This document shows positions 23,700-33,978 of a stretch of 64,000 nucleotides of DNA, piece by piece (position 1 is the first letter of the stretch; each line of letters starts with the position of its first letter). The notes under the pieces were generated by a model. It saw nothing but the letters and a program-made list of their open reading frames with translations, did no database searches and was not told the DNA's origin. Origin of the DNA: Armillaria gallica (taxonomy: Eukaryota; Basidiomycota; Agaricomycetes; Agaricales; Physalacriaceae); the NCBI GenBank assembly GCA_037576215.1, contig JBANDB010000011.1:248001-312000 (forward strand). Reading direction: 5' to 3'. Position numbers and translations under genes: made by a program.

Positions 23700-24673
23700 C
23701 ATGTGTATAGGAAGCATTTTTTGACTCTGTGTTGCCCACTTTCCCCCATATGGCATGCATACGAAAGCTTCCCACCCAGTTATATCATCAGGACTGACAG
23801 TCTTCAAATCCACCTCTTTATTCCAGACGTATCCCAGGAACGAGCATATGTGATCGATGGGAAGTTACAAGGTCTGGTGGAAGTGGTCAGTCAAAAAATG
23901 CAAAACATAGCAGCTCTCCAGGTAGCTATTGGTCATCTGTGGATGCGATAAACTCTTATTATCCTCTGAGGACAAAGTTCATATTTTCCTCAACATCATG
24001 AAAGGGAACTACACAATTCTATGTGGGTGCAAATTTTTGGGTGAGTGTCCACCACTTGATATTATGGATGGGGTGAGCTTTCATTTTTTGAATGTATAAC
24101 TTGTATTGACCACCGCAGTTCTACCAACTATGTCTGGTGTGTCATAAGTGCTTCCTGACAGAGTTCTCCAAATTCTAGCAAAATTATCTTCATCTGATCG
24201 TGTCTCAGGCCACAAAGGATCAGATGGCAGAGATGCACTTCAATTGTCCTCAACCACTATGGGCTGCCATGGTAGCTGAGACTATGGGCCAATCTCATCT
24301 GTTGACCCACACCATCATCAGTCAGGCTGCTGTAGGGGATTGGTCAATTTTTGCGCGCGTTAAGGAAGTCTTGGTGAGTACTCATCCTTGTTTTCCCGAT
24401 CTCTCCTCAGATGATCTACAGTGTTCTCATTGCATTGTGGAAGGAATTCCCTGCTTGGATACAGGCCAGGCATTCAAGCATGAATGTTGGGCCTGCCTTA
24501 TCAGAGGCACAGTTTGTGTTGGAGGGCAGCACGAACTCAGAAACATCGATGCAGACATAAAATTTTTAATGGAAGGGAATGAGGCCTACAGTGAGGGCCG
24601 CGCAGATTTTTCCAGGTTGATCTGCCCAGGTGACCTACAAAAGAAAGCCCAACAACACCAAGGCCGCTTCTAG
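23700..24673 (+). pseudogene. Zn(II)2Cys6-like cluster protein, paralog B
   Basis: Exon 1 contains LQIHLFIPD and ends AALQ near 23922; exon 2 (about 23970-24068) contains NYTILCGCKFLG. Exon 3 begins FYQ near 24110 and passes a TAG before NYLHLIV, then PLWAAMVAETMG. The Cys cluster at about 24417-24515 has CX2CX6CX10CX2CX6C spacing with all six cysteines present. The C-terminus (to TAA/TAG 24673) is charged. Both introns are in the same positions and phases as in paralog A. Apart from the in-frame TAG the reading frame is long and clean (157 codons at the end), so this copy may have decayed later than A. Confidence 0.55.
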
Positions 24674-25927
24674 AATAACATCGTCTGTATTTTACTCAAA
24701 CCAGCTCTTCATCTTATCCACCGATGTGAAACTGCTCTACAATTTCATCAGTGACATCTTATAACCACAAGCTGTGGTCCTACCAGATGAGCAGTTCTTC
24801 CACTTCAGCGGCGTCAACCATGGACATGTTCCCAATTGAGCGAGGGCTGGTCAGCTTTATGACTAGTACATCCTCTTTCATGACTCTCTCTGCGTGAAGC
24901 TTTTGAAGCAAGCTGTTCCTGGCCCACCATCAACTGTGTTGGGAGCTCACATAGTAGATGATGTAGGCATGCATGCCTGTCAAGCTCTGCATGAAAGGAG
25001 GCAGAGGGACCACTTTCCAGCCTTCGTCGCATTTTCATATACCACCGATATAAGGTGTGTTGTCCATCCAATAATGAACATCAAGGTTATTGATCAAACG
25101 AGTAGTACTGTCCATCACAGAATCCAGCAACAGCACAGGGACTAACACTTTTTCCATGCACTTTGTGCCAAAGAAGTAACCTAACTGATATGGGAGCTTC
25201 GAAAAAATCAGCCTAGAGTCCAAGGGAGAAGAAAACACTCGCCGCTGTGTTGATTGAGATTTGCTGTTCGCAGACCTTCACGTCAGTGTACCCATGGGAT
25301 CGGAGAGACATGATACATTTCCATCCATTACTCGTGGCTTCATATATATCAGTTGTCGGAGAAACCCAAGTCGGGCATCTGTATGGGAGCAGACAGCGAC
25401 ATTTGGGGTCTCCCATGGTTGCCTGTCACTGTACTCTAGCAAGCAGTGACACCATTGCTCCCATTCAAAGTTGTTACCGAAACTGGTATGGCATACCCAC
25501 TGCACGAGGTAAGTTTGTCCTCAGTCCTGGAGTTTGAACTGGAAGCTTACTTTGATACGAGGGTCGTCCAGGCTCATCCTTCAGTTGTTGGTATCATCCA
25601 TTGAACAAGATACACATCAACTGCCATCGCATCTGTTTGGAAATGCTATTGATTTTCCTGAATGCTGTGCTTATCAATGGGGTGAGGATCCGACTCCAAG
25701 CCTACTTTGCCTGTGACCTAACAAGACTTTACAGGAGCTAAAGAATGTCAGACTTCAATCCTAGCAGTCGGAACCTGATCCGGCTCTGTTACATTTTTCA
25801 ACACTTCTCATAAACACCTTGATGCTTGTCAAGGTAGGTTATTGTCACATTCCCATGCAATATTACATGATGCAATATAGAGTCAAAAGTATGAAGCCTA
25901 GATCTGGATGCAAGTACAGTCCTAGAC
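24674..25927 (-). other. unassigned minus-strand exon-like frames
   Basis: Minus-strand frames at 25278-25505, 25035-25238 and 24814-25071 have protein-like composition (for example LGYFFGTKCMEKVLVPVLLLD) and lie in order on one strand. They may be exons of a decayed gene. I recognise no family. Confidence 0.3.
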
Positions 25928-26952
25928 GTGAGATGGAATGCAACTGATAGTCTTTTGGCCTTGGCCTGTGGAGACCCTAGCTATGCTGTCGAGGTCATAG
26001 AGCCCAAAACAGGAACAATGTCTTGCACTTTGACAGGACATACACTTTCAGCAAAATCAATAATGCAGGACCCTGTTCATCCAATGATCTTAACAACAGG
26101 CGGGTGCGATGGCATGATATGAGTATGGGATATATGCTGCAAGGAGAGAAGATGGGACAGCCAAAGTGTCTCCCCAATTTCTACCATTGTGGGTGTGCAA
26201 GAGGAATGGAATATGGGACAGCCAGGATGGTTGTACCGCATCATTGGACCCTGCAGGAAAATGATAACCAGTGTGATGTATGATAGGTACAGCCTGTCAG
26301 ATATTATCAGTGGAGGCTTGTTCAACAGGTGTGTGCCTTGAATCATTACTCGTAGGGCTAATTTCTAATGAATCTAAAGCATTCTTCATCGATAGGATAC
26401 GAGGTTTTTGTCCAGCGAGGGTTCTATGGGTCCCACATGCCCCACCCTTTCATCATGCCATGACCCCTCGTCCGTCTCTGAGAGAAAATGATCTCAGGGA
26501 ATCATTTTAATTTCTCAAGGGAGCAGCCCCACATTGAGCATCTTATTCACACTTGGTATGAATTCAAGCATCCATACATATTCTCGTGCGGATTTACGGC
26601 CTATTGGAATACCCCATAAACACCCCTCAATGCTTACCAATTCCTTTGGGGCAGGACTAGTGTTGTCGCTGTGTGGACAATGGATTGCTTGCAGCTCTGT
26701 GTCTGTCGAGCCTACATTGTATTTATTCGATGTTGAAAATGTGACATGGACGTGGGAGGTCAATGACCAGGGTGTAGAGTTGTGAGGGGCATTCGGAAGG
26801 ATGGGGAAACTGGACTGGGTGCTAATGGAATTAGCAGTAAACAACGACACCGGTTCTCTTTTGCTCTGGCGTCCAAGTGTGCATGTATATTGGCACTGTG
26901 AGGATCAACCATGCATTGCATCAATGACATGGGCTTGGTCCCCCACGCAATA
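25928..26952 (+). pseudogene. WD40 protein fragment resembling Cdt2/DTL
   Basis: The first part has typical WD-repeat signatures: a GHT...HP...TTGGCDGMI stretch, then past a TGA a VWDI motif. Next come an ITSVMYD...DIISGG segment and a final part with IHTYSRADL, YLFDVENV, LLLWRPS and WAWSP. The order and the long inter-repeat insertion resemble the beta-propeller of Cdt2, the substrate adaptor of the CRL4 ubiquitin ligase that controls Cdt1 at replication. The N-terminal blades are missing, two frames are used, and stops occur near 26130 and 26783, so this is a truncated pseudogene. It could instead be another WD40 protein of the same shape. Confidence 0.5.
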
Positions 26953-27007
26953 GCTATTGTTGAATTACACATAGTGATTTATATATGTTGAATCTCCCTC
27001 CATCCAT

Positions 27008-28082
27008 GTGGTGCCGATGATGTTACATCTTTCCTACCACCCAGCGACTAGGATGGTTTCTGAAGCCCCAGTGGCAGCATGGTTTCTTGATGCACAGGAA
27101 CTCATCCTCCTATCCATGGAGCACTGTGATATAGGAATGCTTGTATCCTGGTCTCACATTGCTCCACTGTTCCGCCACATCATTCAGGGAATCATAGAAT
27201 CTCAGATCAAAAGAATACTTGCACCATTCATTCCTCACGACTACCACAGTCAATTTTTTTCTGTTCTCAACAAAACAAAGAGTTTGATTGCAGGTTCTAC
27301 AGCACTGGCAGCGATGACCCCATCTCTCAATTGGACCCCTCAGGACATCAACATAATTGTCCCCTGAGGCAGGATTCCGCAATGGATGAATCTTTTTTGG
27401 ACCCTCAGGTATACAGTGAACTGTGTGGGCAGGAAATGGTATGAAGCGCACCCACATTACCCCATACAGCAGTGAGGAGTAGCTTCCACTGTTGTTGTGT
27501 GCTTTTCAAAGCCAGAGATACACAGATTTGTGTCGTCGATTGCATGTCTGACCAATGCTTTGCAGTATGAAGTTATATTGATAGAGAGTGTTGATCACAC
27601 ACCCTTTCGTCTGCTCCTACATTCTCAGCTAACATCCCAAATGAATGGTATATATCAAGCAGCCACATATACTGTTTCTACCCAACATTAACAATGGAGC
27701 AGGTTTCATTCGTGGGGGATCCGACAAGTGCATCCACGTTGAGCACAGTCAAACTCAAGCCTTTTGGCCGGGAAAGGGCAAGGGAACAACAACTGACAGT
27801 ATATACATGTGGTGAAGGATATTCAGGGCCATGTGGAATGGCTTGCATGGATATCGATCGACCATTAATTGGTTATTGAGGGGTGGGTGTATTTCAGTGG
27901 GGAGGATATATGTGTACCAAGACTTCAGAGGTCACATTGTACCCTGATAATTGTTACGAACTTATTTGGAGGCTTGGGGAATGCTGTAACAATATTCACT
28001 GTCCCAATTGAACATCATTTTATGTACACATTTTCGGATTTCAACCTAATTTACTGGATTCAGAAAGAACGAGCTTCGAGAT
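27008..28082 (+). pseudogene. basidiomycete family with nucleotidyltransferase-like motif, copy 1
   Basis: The first exon (27008-27364) has an F-box-like start (ELILLSMEHCDIGML) and then a LIAGSTALAAMTP...DINIIVP stretch. This has the GS...(D)hNh pattern seen at the active site of the nucleotidyltransferase fold. Later blocks (about 27490-27690 and 27694-28060) include CGMACMDIDRP and VGVFQWGGY, which align by eye with the copy at 29473. Stops and frame changes interrupt it. Function unknown; the nucleotidyltransferase comparison rests on two short motifs. Confidence 0.45.
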
Positions 28083-28757
28083 GGTGAAAAAAACTGAATG
28101 GTAAATTCCCTAATAGGCCCATTTAAAGTATTATCCCATTTCTGTGTGTGATGCATGCACCATACAACGAGACTATGCAGTTTTTCATTTGAAGCATCTG
28201 CCAAATCCACATCAGCACTGTTGACCCATAAAACCAACACATTGCCTCTCAACTTGACCACCCCATGAGATCGAGATTGGAGCTGCATATTAGGTGGGGA
28301 ATTTTTGGGAAAGAATATCAGCAAATGAAAAACGATGTATGTCAGGCTATCGTCTTGGTCGCTGTGGATAGAGAACAATAGCTGGCCCAAGGTCCTCACA
28401 CCACCAAGCCTGTGAAATTCAGGAATCCATCGACACACATCCGAGTCATAAACTGACCAAGGGCAGGCATCTCTCATGCAAGGAAGCAGGGGAATGGGTA
28501 CCATGCGAGGAGATAGACAATCAGTGGCATACAACAATCTGAGGCAACATCTGTCAGCCTATAACAGGCATCAATGGACAGCGCCTCTTACAAAATTGAA
28601 GACTGACTGCCGATAAAATGTGTTTTCTCTCAGAGCTCACAGCATATTCCATATTCATCAGAGTATGGGAGAGGAAACGATAAAAAATGCAATAGTAATG
28701 TGATACGACATATTTCGAAATTTGGGACCAATACCAGGCCTTTTCAGCATCTACCAC
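28046..28757 (-). CDS. hypothetical protein, minus strand
   Basis: The minus-strand frame 28537-28046 (163 codons) contains LGGVRTLGQLLFSIHSDQDD, then a hydrophobic VFHLLIFFP, then SRSHGVVKLRGNVLVLWVN. It reads as a coherent globular protein. The frame at 28757-28554 may be an upstream exon. It is convergent with the plus-strand gene ending near 28082 and slightly overlaps it. I have a weak memory of similar agaricomycete hypothetical proteins but no function. Confidence 0.4.
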
Positions 28758-29472
28758 CAGTCAACTTTTCGGCTGACGGGATAAGGAGGCATCACTGACC
28801 AATCCATTCTTGGCTCACCACGATGTAGAGATACATGGATGCCCGCTCCCGATGACACACCACTGACCAAAATGACTCCAGTAGATGGCACTCCACCGGA
28901 ACATTTTGGTGTGGTTCCCATCTAGGATGTTGATGAACAATCAGCCTATCATCAAATAATTAGTCCAGCACTCACATAGCCTCCTCTTCATTGTATTCAG
29001 TCCACTAATCAAAGATTAATGACAGCCAGATCTTCAGACAGCCAATAAAACCTTACCTTGACAAGATATTCCCACTTCTAGGAAGGATTGTTATAGATGG
29101 ATGAAGGAATATGATGCGGAAACTTACCATGTTATTATCATCGTCCATCTTAGCATGAGCGCCCATCAGGTATTCTGAATAAAATGAGCATCAACAAGTA
29201 TGTGGCAAAAGAAGGGAGTTACCGATGTGATACTCATCTTCTTCCATACAGATGACTAAGAAAAAGGTGTAGCTGTGGACAACGATTGGATGCAAGGTGA
29301 ATTCTGACAAAATAGAGTTTTGCTCCCTCATGCAGAGTTACAGGATCCCATCCAAAATTTCTCTACTCTTCCGAGATTTCTCAATCCTCGGAGAGAGTCT
29401 TGGGCCGGAGATCAAGCCTAGACTCGAACTAGCAGACCAAAAAATCGACCCTTCCTGTCATTTGCATCGCCC
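28758..29472. other. no supported gene
   Basis: CpG-poor spacer upstream of the plus-strand gene starting at 29473. The plus frame 29297-29491 has no motif. No repeat ends or RNA genes were seen. Confidence 0.4.
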
Positions 29473-30486
29473 ATGTCCACTTCTATGGTAGAGTGTGTCA
29501 CCACACAGTGGTGGTACTCAGTGGAAGAGCTCATCGAGGAAGCCATGGCTGCAGCAGACGTTTCCATGCTCACTCGATGGGCATCCATCAATCAATGTTT
29601 CCGATCCCTGATTCAAGGAATTTTTCAAAGGCACATCAAGTCACATGTGGCCAAGTTCATTCAAAACAACGACCGCAGTTTATTCTTTGCCGTCTTGGAT
29701 AAGACAGACAGTGTGATCAGAGGGTCTGTTGCACTGTCTGTGATTACCCCACATTGCACTTGGGAACCTCAAGATCTCAACATAATGGTGCCTTGGGGCA
29801 GTCGAGAATGATGGCTCAACTTTTTCAACCACCATGGATACAACAGGTACGAGATTTGTCAGGGTGAACTAGGCGAACATGAGAACCCACGGTACCCGGT
29901 CCTACAGGCCACTGTTGCTGTTGCGGTGTATGCATTCGAGCACAAATAAAAGAAGGTACATACTCTACGATGGTGTGGTGGTCCAAGCTGACATTCTCTC
30001 ACCTTTTAGAGAGAGATCATCCTAATCATCAGTAACAGCAACTCCTGCATGACCCCGATCATTGGCGCTCAGACTACAAGTCAAATGAACACCATCACCA
30101 GCAGCCACATCTACTGCTTACATCCCATGCTCACTGCTGACAACATCTGCCTCAGAGGATATTATGCGAATCCAGCCGACAAATATTCACCCACTGCCCT
30201 ACTACCAGATTGATGGGAGCAACTTGGCATACAGAACTTGTCATACTACGAATCAAGTTCTAAATTGAATCAGAAGTGTGGATTAGCCTGCAGTGATATA
30301 GAGAGGACTCTTTTCAGCTGGCAGGGCATAGGGATCCTTCAATGGGGAGAATACATGGATTCTAAGTGATCCGAAGAATTTTTACTGCCGGAGGATACCT
30401 TGCACGTAGCATGGCAGCTTGGGGAGTGGTGTGATAATGTTGAGTGCGAGATGGGCCGCATCATTCTTCTGAATTCCATACATTGA
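29473..30486 (+). pseudogene. basidiomycete family with nucleotidyltransferase-like motif, copy 2
   Basis: Starts MSTSMVECVTTQWW with an F-box-like helix (ELIEEAMAAADVSML). It then has VIRGSVALSVITP...DLNIMVP, matching copy 1 position by position. After a TGA at about 29809 the frame continues through NHHGYNRYEICQ, SHIYCLHPML, CGLACSDIER and GIGILQWGEY to a TGA at 30484. Four or more stops interrupt the frame. The two copies share layout but are well diverged, so the duplication is old. Function unknown. Confidence 0.45.
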
Positions 30487-30737
30487 CAACAGAAATCAAC
30501 CATGCATATATCACACTAAATAATGATGTTCTGCTAAAGTACGTTCCAAGTGCCCACCTCTCACAACCTTTCTCATGAGATGGAGTATGTTCTGATGATC
30601 TCTAATGACTCGTGAGTGTGGCAAAGAGGTGTGATGGGTGTATGCGACACTTACAGTGTTTCCAAGTCCAACTGTCCCTGATGCCTCTGCAGAGACCTTC
30701 TCTTTCCTTTGGCCAAGCAAACAGAAGCTTCAGGTAA

Positions 30738-31868
30738 TTACCGGTTCTGCAACAACTCATAGTTGAACATATAAGAAGTACCCAGGCTGGCTATTCCCCA
30801 TGTGTTCGCAAACACCAGGTTGTCTTTCGGCGAGTGAGGTAAGGGATGATCACCATGCAAAGGGATTATCCAGGAAAATTTGTCCCCCATCTGGCGCTGG
30901 AATCGAAATTCAGCCCTGGTCATAGCTTCATCACGACTAAGGTATGAGAAGCCATGGCTTCTGTATTTCTCGAAAGCAGCATCGTCGGCTGGCCTGAGGG
31001 CCTTGTTTTGATAGGACATGCCTTCCAAAAAAGTACTTTGCAGGTACAGCGAGATTGCGTGCGCATAGGTGATGATATTCATCACACAGGCTGCCCATAG
31101 GTCAGAAAAGCACCATATATCTTATATGAACTCACTAGAATGGAAACCTAGGACAACTTGAATCGGGGAGAACAAGATAGTGACAAGATCTATCTTGGTC
31201 TCATCCCCCTTCGTGTAGCACAACACAGCAAATAATCCTCACCCAGAATAAGTAGCCAAAGTAGTGTTGGAACAAAACATCATGGAAAAGCGAAAGACCT
31301 CATCGAGGTGCACTTTGGCAGCGGAGAAACACTCTCTGGGCAGAATCTCCATGTAAATATAACCCGCAGCCAGGAGGAACTTGTGGATGACACCAATGTG
31401 ACAGTGGTTAACATAAAGATCTAGGTCTGATTGTTCATAATGCATGTGAAGAAAAAATTGCATTGCAACAGATCACAAAATGATCAGTCCAGTCTGCGCT
31501 TGGATTTCCTGAAAAACAATGTATTGTTGTCGGGTAAAGAAAGGAGCTAAGAAAGGTTCCAGTCTATAATCCCTTTTCATAAATGCAGCGACAGCATTTT
31601 GGGCTGAAGTGGTGGACATTGACACTTTGAATAGCTCTCCAGGTGACAAACATGGGAGGAGATAATTGTTGGTGGTGCCAAGTCTTAAAAAAAGATATAC
31701 ATCGGTTAACTTTTGAAGAAAAGAGAGAAACACCCACTGAAATAAGTCTGACAGCATAGGCATTGTTGAGGAGACTTCACAAAGAGACACCGAGTGGCAA
31801 ACAGGCACCCACCAGGAATGGAAGTGCATTATCTCGCTTGTTGATACGCTTGGTATCAGGCTATCCAT
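30738..31868 (-). pseudogene. basidiomycete family with GSxxDLDLYV-type motif, member 3
   Basis: Minus-strand exons: 31868-31473 with AVAAFMKRDYRLEPFLAPFF and QAQTGLII; 31463-31239 with SDLDLYVNHCHIGVIHKFL; and, across a GTGAGTTC...GGGCAG intron (about 31133-31089), the final exon with MNIITYAHAISLYL ending at 30738. I recall an abundant agaricomycete family with QTG-ISGS-SDLDLYV followed by IL-FHST-VMN-IT. Here the glycine of ISGS appears as a TGA. The SDLDLYV element again resembles a nucleotidyltransferase active-site strand. It is probably distantly related to the genes at 27.0 and 29.5 kb. Function unknown. Confidence 0.5.
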
Positions 31869-33575
31869 AGATTTTGTGATTTTCTATCAAATAGCGCAGT
31901 CTACAAGCAGTACAGAGAGCTATAGTGAAGGCTTTACACTGATAGCTAGTATACTACATAAGATAGTGAGCCGTACAGTGTCAGAATGGACTTAGAAGCG
32001 ACATCTAGACAAGTCAACTCTATAAGCCTTCAACATTGAATGCTATTCCCTGCCCAAAACAAGACTATTTACAGTCAGAACCAAGGGACACATCAAGATG
32101 AGATACAAACAATAAAGCAGAACACAGAAGGACTAGATTACTTGTCATCTCGACGACTTGAATGAACCTAGAAAAGAATTGCTAAGTCCACAACAATACA
32201 CACAGTGAAATGAACTTAGTCTAGAACATGACTAAACCTAGGAATAACTGAATAACTGATGCTTGGCACCGAGATAGCTAATTAAGATCACATACTGATT
32301 GAAGCAATACAATCTCAGTCCGACGATCGATCACGATTGGTGGTTACACCCTCAAAATACTGCGCAAGCCGTAGTATTGAATAGGAATCCATGCAACAAG
32401 GCATGAAGGAGAAGCGAGGGGTTCCTACAGACCAGTAGGGCACTCCTCGGCAATAGAATGACTACTAGTCATTCTGCACAACTGAATAGAAACCTCGGAA
32501 TGGCGCAATACTTGTAAATTAATTACTCATTGTTTGTATTGATACCCAAAGCTTGTACCATAATTACTTTTAGATACAAGCTCCTATACCTAGACTAGAA
32601 ATCATATAAATTAGCAGTGACTAGATGCATAACGGCAGGAAAGCATTCCCCCACGTTTGTGCTAGTAGCCTTATAGCTACCTAATCAATCACTGGTTTAA
32701 TTGCATATCCTCGACTGAAGTGAATTAAGTTTACCAAGTCAACCCCAAAAGGGCGGCTATAAGTAATCTAGAAGAACTAAGTAGGAAGAAGAGTCGTCCC
32801 CACATTTGTGCCTTGCTAGTTAATTGAACTGCTCCGCATACAAAGGCCTCATGCTCTTTCACTGACTAAAGTGATCTAGACGTGCTAAGTCGACCACAGA
32901 CCAAAGATGTTGCCTAGTTGAAGTGAAATAAGCCCTAGAACGCTTTAAGTTCAAACAGTTAACAAGTCAGTGTACTCTAGAGTCTGTGTACTCTTTGCAA
33001 GTCTCGTACTTGAAGCCAGGACCTGTGTGTTCTTTGTAGAGTCTGTGTACTCTTTGTAGAACTTTGGTTCTTTGTTGCAAGTGCATGTGCTTGTGTTGTA
33101 ATCGAGTCCATGTACTCCAGAGCAATTACGCTCTTCATAGACCTCTAGGTCTTTGATTGTTCGATTGTTAAAGCTTCCCTAGTTAAAGCCTTACCAGCTC
33201 TTCTAGACAAAGTCGTTTCGAGTCTAAGCCACTCAAATTATACCTTACAAAACCCCCACGTTCATATACCTCGCTATCGCCATTAGTGTATCTCGTGTAA
33301 ACACTTCTAGATTTGAATTGAAGTTGTTTTAAAAAGCAAAACCCAATTGATTATCGAAATCTACATACACCATGAGTGCTTCTATCGTACTCACCCTCAA
33401 ACTTAATATTGGTGATTGTGTGTGTGTGTGTGTGATTTAGTATCTAGATTGATGATCTAGACACTAGTTTCATTTGTGCACTGCCCGTTACCGAGCACAT
33501 CATCGTGGTGTGGAACAGAAAGCTCGGCACTCCATCCCTGCAGTATCTAACAAAGCCAATTGGTAGATCAGCTCC
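31869..33575. other. non-coding region with diverged short repeats
   Basis: No open frames of note. A loosely repeated motif (CTGAAGTGAATTAAG-like, near 32165, 32715, 32863 and 32920) and a repeated GAGTCTGTGTACTCTTTG string (32980, 33040) give it the look of a retroelement LTR or leader. I could not find matching ends or a target duplication. It also holds the promoter side of the spliced gene that begins near 33576. Confidence 0.35.
33416..33434 (+). repeat. (GT)n microsatellite
   Basis: An uninterrupted GT dinucleotide run in the leader region upstream of the interrupted spliced gene. Confidence 0.9.
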
Positions 33576-33724
33576 ATGGATAAATTTGCCCCCAATCTGT
33601 ACAAGCTCAGAAACGAGTGTGTCCTTGCGAAGGTAATTTCTTCAAGGGACGTTGTCTGGCCAAAGCCCCCTCTCCATTACAAGTTTCGGGACTCTGTCAT
33701 TGGGTCTGGTGATGCAATATTATT

Positions 33725-33741
33725 ATTATTATTATTATTTT
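33725..33741 (-). repeat. LINE 3' simple-repeat tail
   Basis: On the element's strand the 3' end is a short run of AAT repeats, as left by target-primed reverse transcription in many LINEs. It abuts the left copy of the target duplication, with which it shares some bases. Confidence 0.7.
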
Positions 33742-33978
33742 GGTGGGGGCTATCGCAGAGGCAGTCCAGCGACACAGTCACTTCTCGCATGCAGCCAAAT
33801 GTGTCACCAGGAGTTAAAACCAAGCAGATGTGGTTAGTAAATTGAGTAAATGTGATGGATGTCATCACCGCGAGGAAATGCTTTACGCACTGAGTGTGGG
33901 ACTCAAGACTCGTTCGATCACCGGGGCATCATTCTACTTCTTCGCGCCATCCCCTCACTTACCTTGCACGCCCCGGCT

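Noticed and set aside
31869..33480. Complete LTR retrotransposon LTR
   Set aside because: Composition and internal repeats suggest one, but no paired ends, primer-binding site or target duplication were found.
33481..33630. Glycosyltransferase family 64 (exostosin-like) domain
   Set aside because: An HIIVVWN string followed by DKFAPNL...ECVLA is reminiscent of it, but the two parts are in different frames and the expected DDD motif is missing.
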